Shown here one piece after another: positions 7,187 through 13,774 of a stretch of DNA of 13,774 bases. The DNA is from CAZPMO01 sp964587515. Its GTDB lineage: Bacteria; Pseudomonadota; Alphaproteobacteria; MPNO01. The notes beneath the pieces are model-generated. The model did not search any database. It was not told where the DNA came from and saw only the letters and a program-made list of their open reading frames with translations. The position numbers and the translations under genes were made by a program. The DNA lies in NCBI GenBank assembly GCA_964587515.1, contig CAZPMO010000128.1, positions 1 through 13,774 of the forward strand, written 5' to 3'. Within the stretch, counting starts at the first letter, position 1. The number at the start of each line of letters is the position of its first letter.

Positions 7187-7840
7187 ATGACCACGACAAC
7201 GTTGCATGAACGGTACGTGCCCAAGGAAGTCTCGCCCATCCGCCGTGATCCGCCGGGCTCGATCACCGAAATGCCGTCACCGACCAAAATTCATCACGTC
7301 CATATCTTCTCCGACGAGAAATATGACGAAATGGTCGAGTTCTATTGCCGCATTTTCAACGGCAACGTGGTGCGCGTGCATGAAAAAGACCCGCCGCTGA
7401 CCTTCATCTCCTATGACGATCACGACCATCGAGTGGTCATCATCAAGCAGCCCGGCTGGGGGCGCAAACCGGTGAAACCCGTTGGCGTCTCGCATCTCGC
7501 GTTCGGCTATGCGAGCCTCGGCGAGATTATTTACATCTACAAACAAATGATGGAATGGGGTTACGAGAAGCCGCATTGGGTGGTCAATCACGGCAATTCG
7601 ACCTCGATGTATTACGTCGACCCCGATGGTAACCAGGTCGAGACCATGGTCGACAATTTCACGCCCCAGGAGACCCAGGATTACAAGCGGTACTACCAGT
7701 TCACCGAAGAATTCGGCGAGATGAGCGAGGGCAACTTCGATCCCGACAAGATGGTCGAGCTTTATGAATCCGGCGTGCCGGAAACAGTGTTGATGGACCG
7801 CGAGGCGGTCAGAAAACTGATCGTCGAGGGGAAGCTCTAG
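7187..7840 (+). CDS. VOC-family protein, extradiol ring-cleavage dioxygenase-like
   Basis: A 217-residue vicinal-oxygen-chelate protein made of one module pair. The three metal ligands of extradiol dioxygenases are visible: H37 (in KIHHVHIF), H103 (in VSHLAFG) and E152 (in YYVDPDGNQVETMVDN). KYDEMVEFYCRIF after the first His is the usual VOC helix. The C-terminal tail (FDPDKMVELYESG) matches a tail seen in VOC proteins annotated as catechol or biphenyl-diol dioxygenase-like. Family members cleave catechols meta to the hydroxyls using Fe(II) and O2; glyoxalase or fosfomycin-type roles fit less well. The start at 7187 is chosen by its GGGAG site. It is divergent from the CMD-family gene. It ends tail to tail with the alcohol dehydrogenase, the two stop codons sharing a CTAG. 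Substrate unknown. Confidence 0.88.
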   Translation: MTTTTLHERYVPKEVSPIRRDPPGSITEMPSPTKIHHVHIFSDEKYDEMVEFYCRIFNGNVVRVHEKDPPLTFISYDDHDHRVVIIKQPGWGRKPVKPVGVSHLAFGYASLGEIIYIYKQMMEWGYEKPHWVVNHGNSTSMYYVDPDGNQVETMVDNFTPQETQDYKRYYQFTEEFGEMSEGNFDPDKMVELYESGVPETVLMDREAVRKLIVEGKL

Positions 7841-8955
7841 CCTAGCGTCTCGATCACCAACGCCATTGCTTCATCATGCGTCGGCGGGCGCGGGCTCGAG
7901 GCGTTGAAGAAGCTGTCGGCCACGTCGGCGGCCATGTCCTCGAGATCGTTTTTCGGATATTCCATGTCGCGAAGGCTGGACGGTAGACCGAGACGCGCGT
8001 TCAGATCCGTGATCGCGTCGGCGACGTCTCCATCGGCGGGCAAATTCATGGCATGGCGCAACCCGTTCATCTTGTCCCCGACATGGTCTTCGACAAAGCG
8101 CACGACGGCGGGCATGGAAATCGTCACCAGCACGCCGTGATGCAGTCCCCAATCGCCGAACGTATTGCCCATGGCGTGAACGGTGCCGAGCCCCATGGAA
8201 ATCGCCATGCCGCCCTGGAGCGCGGCCATCGACATATGCCAGCGCGCTTCGCGGTCGCCGCCGTCGGCAACGGCGCGTTCGATATAGCTCACCACACGCC
8301 CGATGCCGTCGAGCGCGATCGCTTCGACCGGCGGGTTCACGGCGGTCGAAAGATAGCCTTCCAGGCAATGGCTCAGCGCATCCATGCCGGTGCCGGCGGT
8401 CAGGCCCGGCGGCAGGGTCAGCGTAAGTTCAGGATCACAGATCGCGGCGTCGGGCAGCACGTAATCGCCACCGATACCCGATGACCGGCTGACATCGTCG
8501 GGATGGATGCCGGCGCCCCTTGTGACCTCGCTGCCGGTGCCGGCGGTGGTCGGAATCGCAATATGGGGGGCGGTATCCGTGACCGGTTCCGGATCGGGCC
8601 GCCCATAGCGCGACAACGGGCCCGGGTTGCGCGCGAGTGTGGCGACCGCCTTCGCCGAATCGATCACCGAGCCGCCGCCGACCGACACGACGCCGTCGCA
8701 ATCATGGGCGCGATAGGCCTTCAGCGCGGCGTCGACGCCCGCGACGGTGGGATTTTCGGGCGTCGCGTCGAATACCGCCGCGTCCGCGCCATCTGGAACC
8801 GCGTTCTCGACTTTCGCGAAGGTGCCGCAGGCGACCAGGCCCGCATCGGTCATCAGCAGCGGCCGGGAAACGCCGAGCCGCGCAAGCTCGCCGCCGAGTG
8901 CGTCCACGGCGCCGTAATCGAAGTGAACGCGCGGGAAATTGGGAATTATCGCCAT
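7837..8955 (-). CDS. Iron-containing (group III) alcohol dehydrogenase
   Basis: This 372-residue Fe-ADH has its NAD-binding GGGSVID at 93-99, TTAGTGSEVT at 136-145, and metal ligands D192 and H196 (GTGMDALSHCLEGY), H260 (GTVHAMGN) and H273 (LHHG). The second His of the usual H-x-x-x-H segment is Asn (N264); that residue is not a metal ligand in FucO-type enzymes. The enzyme should interconvert an alcohol and an aldehyde or ketone with NAD(P)H. Maleylacetate reductase belongs to the same fold, but the GTGSEVT and GMDALSHCLEGY pattern is closer to ordinary alcohol dehydrogenases. It starts 12 bases after the UbiD stop, with an AAGGA ribosome site in that overlap region, so the two genes are almost certainly co-transcribed. 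Its stop codon overlaps the VOC gene stop. Confidence 0.92.
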   Translation of the reverse strand: MAIIPNFPRVHFDYGAVDALGGELARLGVSRPLLMTDAGLVACGTFAKVENAVPDGADAAVFDATPENPTVAGVDAALKAYRAHDCDGVVSVGGGSVIDSAKAVATLARNPGPLSRYGRPDPEPVTDTAPHIAIPTTAGTGSEVTRGAGIHPDDVSRSSGIGGDYVLPDAAICDPELTLTLPPGLTAGTGMDALSHCLEGYLSTAVNPPVEAIALDGIGRVVSYIERAVADGGDREARWHMSMAALQGGMAISMGLGTVHAMGNTFGDWGLHHGVLVTISMPAVVRFVEDHVGDKMNGLRHAMNLPADGDVADAITDLNARLGLPSSLRDMEYPKNDLEDMAADVADSFFNASSPRPPTHDEAMALVIETLG

Positions 8956-8967
8956 TTCCAGATTCCT

Positions 8968-10632
8968 TTATCGGTCCCACCCGTCCTCGATATCGCGAAC
9001 CGATGTTTCGGGCGTGATGTCCTTCTGGCGCCGCTGCAAGGTCCTGAGGCCGTTTTCAAGATAGTCGCCGGCGGCGGCGCGGGAAGCGGCCTGGTTCCAT
9101 TCATCGGTCCAGTCACCCAGGGAATAGCCGTACCAAGGGGATTCGGGACGAAGCGCCGGCAGGCCGAGACGCTCCCACAGCGCTTTGCCTTTTTCCATAT
9201 AGGCCTGGGTGGGCAGGGCCAGCGGCGGCATGTTTTCCTTCATGGTGGCGTCGATCAACAACGAGGAATCCTCTTCGCCGCCATGTTCGCGCTTGGGCCC
9301 ATGCCCCTGGCCGCGATGGGGAAGCACCTTCACGTCGTCGACCGGGTTATGGCGATAAGCCATCGCCCATAGCAACGCATCCGCGTTGTCGGGATCGATA
9401 TCCGGATTGACGGCAATGCAGATCTTGCTGCAATCGCCCTTGAAGCTCGACGCGCCGTAAAGCGCGCGCCAGATCTCGGTACGCGGCGTGTCCTTTTCGA
9501 TGCTGACGATGGTCACGCGCAGCAGGCCCGTGAGCTTTTCGTGCAGCGAAACCTTCGTGACGCCCTTGATACCGAGATGATCGCGCAGATGCGCAAGAAA
9601 CAACGGCTCGTAAGCGACGCGCTTGATGACGCTCGATTCGCTGGGCGCGACCTGGCTGATATAGGAGGTGATCACCGGTTCGCGGCGGTGCGTGATCGCG
9701 GTGATCTGCATGGGCAGGTTATATTCCTCGAGCGCCACGTGGCCGTGCGATTCGCCGAACGGTCCCTCGGGTTCGAGATATTCGGTGTCGACCAGCCCTT
9801 CGATCACGATCTCGGCTTCGGCGGGGACCATCAGATCGACGCTTCTCGCCTTGACCAGGTTGATGGGCGCGCCCACGAGACCGCCCGCGACCCCCACCTC
9901 GTCGACGTCGATGGGCAGTTTCTGCGGCCCCATGAAGGCGACCGACGGCGGGCATCCGAGCACGATGGCGCAAGGCATTTTCTGGCCCAGCGCCTTGTAT
10001 TTCTTCCAGTGCAGGTAGCCCCCCGCGCCGCCGACGCGGGTCGCCATGCGGACCACCAACCGGTCGGGCGCCTTCAACCCGCAACGATAGGTGCCCATGT
10101 TGTGGACCCCGGTCTCCGGATCGCGGGTAATCGTATTGGTTGAGGTCAAGGTCGGCGCGGAATCGAAGCCCGGAGTCGATACCGGAATGGGCAGCGCATC
10201 GAGCCCGTTGCCCGGACCCATCAAATCCTCGCCCTCGATCACCACGTCGTGACAAGGCGCGTTTTCGACGATTCGTGGTGGGATCGGATTGGAGATGGCG
10301 TGGGACCATTTCGCACCGATTTCAGCCACCGGCGCGCCCATGCCGACGCTGTAGATATCCTGTGACGCTGCCAACGCGCCGACCACCACGGGGAATTCGA
10401 ACTTGCGGCCCTTGCCATCGACGATGTTCCGGAACAGGAACGCCTTTCGGTCGCTTTCCGAAAGGCCGCCGAGGAACTGCCAGCGCACCAAGGGATGCAT
10501 CTCGGAATCCTTGTCGACCGGCTCATCGATGGTCAGCAACAGCCCCGCGCGGTCGAGCGCCTCGAGATGTTCATGCAGGTCCGGATACTCCCGCCCGGGC
10601 GCGGTCGACTTTTCCCTGATTTTGGTGGCCAT
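8968..10632 (-). CDS. UbiD-family (prenylated-FMN-dependent) decarboxylase
   Basis: This 554-residue protein has the UbiD prFMN-site motif NMGTYR (N178 to R183) and the catalytic GPFGESHGH, giving the expected E-R-E set R183, E289 and E294. UbiD enzymes reversibly decarboxylate aromatic or alpha,beta-unsaturated acids in the cytoplasm and need prFMN made by UbiX; no ubiX is in this window. Aligning by eye with E. coli UbiD and fungal Fdc1, the cofactor-metal His (Fdc1 H191) falls on R199 in MATRVGG, an unusual change. The start at 10632 is chosen for its AAAGGAGG site; the ATG at 10665 lies upstream of that site and adds an unlike 11-residue extension. This is probably not the ubiquinone-pathway UbiD, given the divergent sequence and the downstream alcohol dehydrogenase 12 bases away. 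Substrate unknown, presumably a hydroxylated aromatic acid. Confidence 0.92.
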   Translation of the reverse strand: MATKIREKSTAPGREYPDLHEHLEALDRAGLLLTIDEPVDKDSEMHPLVRWQFLGGLSESDRKAFLFRNIVDGKGRKFEFPVVVGALAASQDIYSVGMGAPVAEIGAKWSHAISNPIPPRIVENAPCHDVVIEGEDLMGPGNGLDALPIPVSTPGFDSAPTLTSTNTITRDPETGVHNMGTYRCGLKAPDRLVVRMATRVGGAGGYLHWKKYKALGQKMPCAIVLGCPPSVAFMGPQKLPIDVDEVGVAGGLVGAPINLVKARSVDLMVPAEAEIVIEGLVDTEYLEPEGPFGESHGHVALEEYNLPMQITAITHRREPVITSYISQVAPSESSVIKRVAYEPLFLAHLRDHLGIKGVTKVSLHEKLTGLLRVTIVSIEKDTPRTEIWRALYGASSFKGDCSKICIAVNPDIDPDNADALLWAMAYRHNPVDDVKVLPHRGQGHGPKREHGGEEDSSLLIDATMKENMPPLALPTQAYMEKGKALWERLGLPALRPESPWYGYSLGDWTDEWNQAASRAAAGDYLENGLRTLQRRQKDITPETSVRDIEDGWDR

Positions 10633-10636
10633 GATG

Positions 10637-10644
10637 CCTCCTTT
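10637..10644 (-). promoter_or_regulatory. Ribosome binding site deciding the UbiD start
   Basis: On the minus strand AAAGGAGG sits four bases before the ATG at 10630-10632. It lies inside the longer reading that would start at 10665, so the shorter protein is preferred. Confidence 0.7.
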
Positions 10645-10785
10645 GTCCCGGCCCCCAGCCAACACATTCCGGTGGCGCAGCGCCCTTTGTACCCGGCGCG
10701 ACGGAATTTCGGAAGATGGCGGGCGGGAATGAACCTGTACTCAAAAAGGGTCGGTTCAAGCGAACTCATCAGGATCGTTTTAATT

Positions 10786-10828
10786 TGGGCCGATTCAGGC
10801 TATTCTGAAACAGTTGAAAATTGGCCCA
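10786..10828. repeat. Nested inverted repeats in the leader of the L,D-transpeptidase gene
   Basis: TGGGCC (10786-10791) pairs with GGCCCA (10823-10828). Inside them TTCAG (10794-10798) pairs with CTGAA (10805-10809) around six bases. The structure lies in the A+T-richer part of the 240-base divergent gap between UbiD and the transpeptidase, about 45 bases before the latter's start. It may be an operator or a leader hairpin. A TTTTAA / 17 bases / TATTCT promoter-like pair overlaps it but is weak. Confidence 0.3.
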
Positions 10829-10872
10829 TCGAGACGGCTGATGCCGAGGCATGATCGAGGGTTTATGGCGAA

Positions 10873-11883
10873 ATGATTTGGATTGATAGGAAATCCGCGG
10901 AAAGCGCCGAAGTGACGCGGCGACGCTTTATCCTTCTATCGAGTGCGGTACTTACTCTTCCTTTTTTGGCTCCAGGCGGAGCCAACGCCAACCGTGGACC
11001 TGCCCGATATCCCGATATAATTGGCGAAACGCGGTTTGTTGTCACCATAGCCGATGACACATTGCTCGATATCGCGCGGCGTCACCATCTCGGCTATACC
11101 GAATTGATCGCCGCCAACCCCGGCATCGATCCCTGGCTGCCCGGCGCCGGCGTCCGTCTTTTATTGCCGACCGCGCATATCCTGCCGCTTGCGGCGCGCG
11201 AAGGACTTATCCTGAACCTCGCGGATCAGCGGCTTTATCATTTTCCCACCAAAGGCGGGCCACCTGAATCGGTTCCCATCGGCATCGGCCGCCAAGGCTG
11301 GAAAACCCCGCTGGGAAGAACCAAAATCGTCCGCAAGCGCAAGGACCCTAACTGGTATGTCCCTGAATCCATTCGCAAGGAACAACCCGATCTGCCGCGG
11401 GTCGTCAAAGCCGGCCCCGAGAATCCACTGGGCTCGCATGCCCTCTATCTCGCCTGGCCGGCTTATCTGATTCACGGCACCAACAATCCGTGGGGCGTCG
11501 GGCGACGCGTAAGTCACGGCTGCGTCCGCCTCTATCCGGAGGACATCTCGCGACTGTTCGGCGAAATAGAAAAGGGAACCCCGGTCTCCGTGGTGGATCA
11601 GCCCGCGAAAATCGGATGGCGCGCGGGTGAATTGTTCCTCGAGGTCCACCCGAGTCAATCCCAGTCGGATCAATTGGAGACCGGCGACCGCGTCACGCCG
11701 GAGCCCGTACCCGAACTTGAATACATGATTCTCGACGCGGCCGGCGATCAAGCGGGGCGTCTGGACTGGAGCAGAATCCGGAAAGCCGTGAGAAACCGCA
11801 GAGGCATACCAATTAGCGTCTTCAAGCCAAGACCGCTCGCGGGCGGCCCCGACGCTTCGGAGCCACGCGCGGAACCCCATTGA
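10873..11883 (+). CDS. L,D-transpeptidase (YkuD/ErfK family) with Tat-like signal and LysM-like domain
   Basis: This 336-residue envelope enzyme makes meso-DAP cross-links in peptidoglycan or anchors proteins to it. Residues 15-39 (TRRRFILL, a hydrophobic run, then ANA) form a signal peptide with a twin-arginine-like start, so export by Tat is possible. A LysM-like peptidoglycan-binding region lies at about 53-100. The YkuD catalytic domain spans about 110-241, with H201 (IHGTN) and SHGCVRL giving S214, H215, catalytic C217 and R219. The segment after it (DQPAKIGW, LFLEVHP) is typical of the YbiS/ErfK subgroup; the last 75 or so residues are a low-conservation tail. The start has only a weak ribosome site but is the only ATG before the signal. 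It is not obviously linked to the catabolic genes. It converges on the broken tetR. Confidence 0.93.
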   Translation: MIWIDRKSAESAEVTRRRFILLSSAVLTLPFLAPGGANANRGPARYPDIIGETRFVVTIADDTLLDIARRHHLGYTELIAANPGIDPWLPGAGVRLLLPTAHILPLAAREGLILNLADQRLYHFPTKGGPPESVPIGIGRQGWKTPLGRTKIVRKRKDPNWYVPESIRKEQPDLPRVVKAGPENPLGSHALYLAWPAYLIHGTNNPWGVGRRVSHGCVRLYPEDISRLFGEIEKGTPVSVVDQPAKIGWRAGELFLEVHPSQSQSDQLETGDRVTPEPVPELEYMILDAAGDQAGRLDWSRIRKAVRNRRGIPISVFKPRPLAGGPDASEPRAEPH

Positions 11884-11910
11884 CCAGCGCGGTATAGAAC
11901 AGCCAGTCAA

Positions 11911-11928
11911 TTGGACCGACCGGTCCAA
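11911..11928. promoter_or_regulatory. Perfect palindrome resembling a NemR-type TetR operator
   Basis: TTGGACCGACCGGTCCAA has perfect 7-base arms around four bases. It resembles the known NemR box, TAGACC-N4-GGTCTA, bound by one TetR subfamily. It lies in the 59-base gap between the stops of the transpeptidase (11883) and of the frameshifted tetR (11943), so no gene start is beside it. No T-run follows on either strand, which argues against an intrinsic terminator. It may be a displaced operator. Confidence 0.45.
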
Positions 11929-11942
11929 AACAGGCAAATTTT

Positions 11943-12526
11943 TTAGGCGAGTGCAAACAGCGCACCGGCAAGAATTAGCGTCAGCTTCTCCCCGTTTCGA
12001 TCGACCTTCGCGATCGCGACCATGCCGTTCAGGCAACACATCAGATGAACAGCGAGACATCGCGCATCCCGCGCAGGCGATATGTCTCCTCTTTCTTGTC
12101 CGTCACGAACGGCATCGCAAATAATCTCTTCGAGTCGGTCCAGCCCGGCCGCGACCTTTTCGCGCAGCTACTGTCTTTTCCGGCCATTTCGACGGCGCAA
12201 TTGTTCAGGTAACACCCTCGCGGATCAATTCCTCCGACAAAATTCTCCAGGAAATGACGAAATAATGCTTCGATCCCCGCCTTTCCTCCACCCGATCTTT
12301 CGATGACCGACGGCGCCTCGCGGGCGATCACCGTTGAAACGTAAAAGTCGATCGTCGAGAGAAACAGTTCGCGCTTGCCGCCGAACGTGGCGTACAGGCT
12401 GCTTTTGCTCAATTCCATCGCCGCTGTAAGGTCGTTCAGAGATGTCGCCTCGTAACCCTGCGACCAGAATAGCCGCATGGCTTTTTCAAGCGCCTCGGTA
12501 ATCGTGAATTCGCGCGGTCGGGTCAT
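11943..12526 (-). pseudogene. TetR-family regulator, broken by a one-base frameshift
   Basis: The ATG at 12524-12526 opens a TetR DNA-binding domain (TRPREFTITEALEKAMRLF; helix-turn-helix at about 28-50, ending KSSLYATFGGKRELF) followed by a ligand domain. Near codon 118 the frame is lost at about 12168-12172. In the initial frame the protein ends at 12041 after 161 residues with an unlike tail. In the neighbouring frame a typical TetR C-terminus continues (LREKVAAGLDRLEEII ... LAGALFALA) to a TAA at 11943-11945. The total is 584 bases, one short of a 194-residue gene, so a single-base deletion explains it; a sequencing error is the alternative. It is divergent from the gene at 12630 (103-base gap), its natural target. 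An upstream start at 12637 would overlap that gene and looks spurious. Confidence 0.85.
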
Positions 12527-12629
12527 GGTTTGCAATCTCGCTGGACGTTGGCGGATGTGATATTGAAGCCCTCGACAGAATGGAAAATGCCCGTGCGGCG
12601 GAACGCATCGAAACAGGGGAACACAAGGG

Positions 12630-13610
12630 ATGAGCAAGCTGAAAGTGACTTTCGCGTGCGGCGGATACGACAGGATGGCGCCGCTTCAACATGGCGATGT
12701 GGAGGTCGAGGGCGTTGACCTCAACTTCCTGGAGATTCAGGCGCCGCGCGAAATTTTCGATCGCATGGTCGGTTTGAATGAATTCGATGTCTCCGAGCTT
12801 TCTTGTTCGGAATTCATCTCCCAGACCGGACAGGGCAATTGCCCGTTTGTCGCATTGCCCGTGTTTCCATCACGAATGTTTCGGCATGGATTCATCTGCA
12901 TCAATACAAAAGCCGGAATTGCGAACGCCAAGGACCTGGAAGGTAAGCGCGTCGGGCTTCCCATGTACACCCAGACCGCCGCGCTGTGGTTGCGCGGCAT
13001 TCTTCAGCATGAATACGGTGTCGATCTGAGCACCATTCACTGGGTTCAGGGTGCGGTCGAGACGGTCGGCAGCCATGGCAATCCGCAACCGCCGCCGCTG
13101 CTGAAACCGGTCGAAATCGAAACAAACCGTACCGGAAAGTCACTCGGCGATTTATTGGCGGAAGGCGAAATCGACGCCATTATTGGCTCGCGTTTGCCGG
13201 AGACGCTGGGGCGCCACCCCGATGTCGCGCGGCTGTTCCCGGATTATCGTCCGATCGAGCTGGAATATTACCGCAAGACCCATATCCATCCGGTCATGCA
13301 TTGCGTCGCGATCCGCAAGGACTTTCACGCCGCGAATCCGTGGCTCGCCACGAGCCTTTACAAGGCGTTCAATCAATCCAAGGACCGGGCGCTGGCGCAG
13401 CTGCGATTTTCGGGTGCGCCGCATAGCATGCTGCCATGGTCGTTCCCGGACCTCGACGAGGTGGACGCGGAATTCGGCGGCGATCCCTGGCCGTACGGCG
13501 TGGAGGCCAACCGGCCGACACTCGAAGCTCTGGTCCAGTATATGGTGGAGCAGGACTTCATCCCGAAACTGATCCCCGTTGAGGAGTTGTTCCTGCCTGT
13601 TGCCGGTTAA
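12630..13610 (+). CDS. 4,5-dihydroxyphthalate decarboxylase-like protein (periplasmic-binding fold, no signal peptide)
   Basis: This 326-residue protein matches the Pht5/4,5-dihydroxyphthalate decarboxylase group, which shares the fold of NMT1-type substrate-binding proteins. Conserved pieces are FACGGYDRM (8-16), FDVSELS (52-58), LPVFPSRMFRH (76-86), KRVGLPMYTQTAALWLRGIL (106-125), GEIDAIIG (179-186), LFPDYRPIELEYYRKT (202-217), and a C-terminal WPYGVEANRPTLE. There is no signal peptide or lipobox, which favours a cytoplasmic enzyme or sensor over a transporter binding protein; many database entries for this group are nonetheless named ABC substrate-binding. In the phthalate pathway the enzyme removes one carboxylate from dihydroxyphthalate to give protocatechuate. 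AGGGGA lies about nine bases before the start. It is divergent from the broken tetR, which probably once controlled it. The actual substrate is unproven. Confidence 0.85.
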   Translation: MSKLKVTFACGGYDRMAPLQHGDVEVEGVDLNFLEIQAPREIFDRMVGLNEFDVSELSCSEFISQTGQGNCPFVALPVFPSRMFRHGFICINTKAGIANAKDLEGKRVGLPMYTQTAALWLRGILQHEYGVDLSTIHWVQGAVETVGSHGNPQPPPLLKPVEIETNRTGKSLGDLLAEGEIDAIIGSRLPETLGRHPDVARLFPDYRPIELEYYRKTHIHPVMHCVAIRKDFHAANPWLATSLYKAFNQSKDRALAQLRFSGAPHSMLPWSFPDLDEVDAEFGGDPWPYGVEANRPTLEALVQYMVEQDFIPKLIPVEELFLPVAG

Positions 13611-13656
13611 TCCACATTAAGGACAACGCCTAGCCGAGCCCGCATGCTTATTCCAA

Positions 13657-13677
13657 GGCGCGTACCAATGGCGCGTA
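13657..13677. repeat. Short direct repeat before the CBS-domain gene
   Basis: GGCGCGTA occurs at 13657-13664 and 13670-13677, start to start 13 bases, within the 88-base gap before the CBS gene. Flanking CCAAG (13653-13657) and CTTGG (13684-13688) could also pair. This could be a regulator site; significance is low. Confidence 0.2.
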
Positions 13678-13698
13678 ACTTAGCTTGGGAGAATGGGC

Positions 13699-13774
13699 AT
13701 GAACGCAAAAGACATCATGACGTCGCGGCTGGTGACGGTGAACCCGGACACCAAGGTCAACGAAATCGCTCAGC
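13699..13774 (+). CDS. CBS-domain protein, N-terminus only
   Basis: The first 25 codons are open to the window edge and read MNAKDIMTSRLVTVNPDT followed by KVNEIA, the standard opening of a CBS domain (x-x-DIMT, then V-x-V-x-P-D-T at the first strand and helix). CBS pairs bind adenine nucleotides and regulate partners; stand-alone two-CBS proteins are common in proteobacteria. Of two in-frame ATGs, 13699 is preferred because GGGAG at 13686-13690 is eight bases away, whereas the ATG at 13693 is only two bases from it. The rest of the protein, and so any attached domain, is outside the window. Confidence 0.72.
   Translation, partial: MNAKDIMTSRLVTVNPDTKVNEIAQ

Noticed and set aside
7837..8955. 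Maleylacetate reductase as the identity of the Fe-ADH, which would fit a resorcinol-type pathway
   Set aside because: The cofactor and metal motifs (GTGSEVT, GMDALSHCLEGY) are those of ordinary Fe-ADHs; the pathway fit alone is not enough.
10754..10765. Small inverted repeat GTTC-N4-GAAC in the UbiD/transpeptidase gap
   Set aside because: Four-base arms are expected by chance in this length.
12527..12637. Longer start (12637) for the TetR gene
   Set aside because: It would overlap the start of the divergent gene at 12630 and adds a segment before the usual TetR N-terminus.
1..13774. CRISPR array, insertion sequence, tRNA, integrase or toxin-antitoxin pair
   Set aside because: No regularly spaced repeats, transposase motifs, tRNA-like folds or small paired genes were seen on either strand.

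Overview
The window looks like a GC-rich proteobacterial chromosome segment, most likely alphaproteobacterial. That is an inference from the zapE (AFG1-type ATPase), the YbiS/ErfK-like L,D-transpeptidase and the overall codon and GC style; there is no rRNA or tRNA to place it. It holds twelve genes with short spacers. No insertion sequence, CRISPR array, tRNA or integrase was seen.

Layout. 1-700 (-): fumarylacetoacetate hydrolase (FAH) family protein, cut by the window edge. 800-3766 (+): a 988-residue molybdopterin enzyme resembling pyrogallol transhydroxylase, with an extra N-terminal SCP2-like domain. 3750-5099 (-): amidase-signature hydrolase, overlapping the previous gene tail to tail. 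5184-6380 (-): zapE. 6483-7028 (-): carboxymuconolactone decarboxylase (CMD) family protein. 7187-7840 (+): VOC/extradiol-type dioxygenase. 7837-8955 and 8968-10632 (-): iron-type alcohol dehydrogenase and UbiD-family decarboxylase, arranged as a two-gene operon with UbiD first. 10873-11883 (+): L,D-transpeptidase. 11943-12526 (-): TetR regulator broken by a frameshift. 12630-13610 (+): cytoplasmic protein of the 4,5-dihydroxyphthalate decarboxylase / substrate-binding fold. 13699-13774 (+): start of a CBS-domain protein.

Working together. Leaving out zapE, the transpeptidase and the CBS protein, the rest reads as a catabolic neighbourhood for a hydroxylated aromatic (or related cyclic) acid: two candidate decarboxylases (UbiD, DHP-decarboxylase-like), a Mo-dependent hydroxyl-transfer or hydration enzyme, a ring-cleavage-type VOC enzyme, an FAH-type C-C hydrolase or isomerase, a CMD-type protein, an amidase and an alcohol dehydrogenase. 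The substrate cannot be read from the sequence, and the alternating strands mean this is a set of small transcription units rather than one operon.

Most unusual points: the SCP2-like/transhydroxylase fusion with no iron-sulfur partner gene beside it; the UbiD protein that seems to carry Arg where the cofactor-metal His is expected; the FAH protein with Glu in place of the third metal-binding Asp; and a frameshifted TetR gene with a perfect NemR-box-like palindrome just beyond its 3' end.
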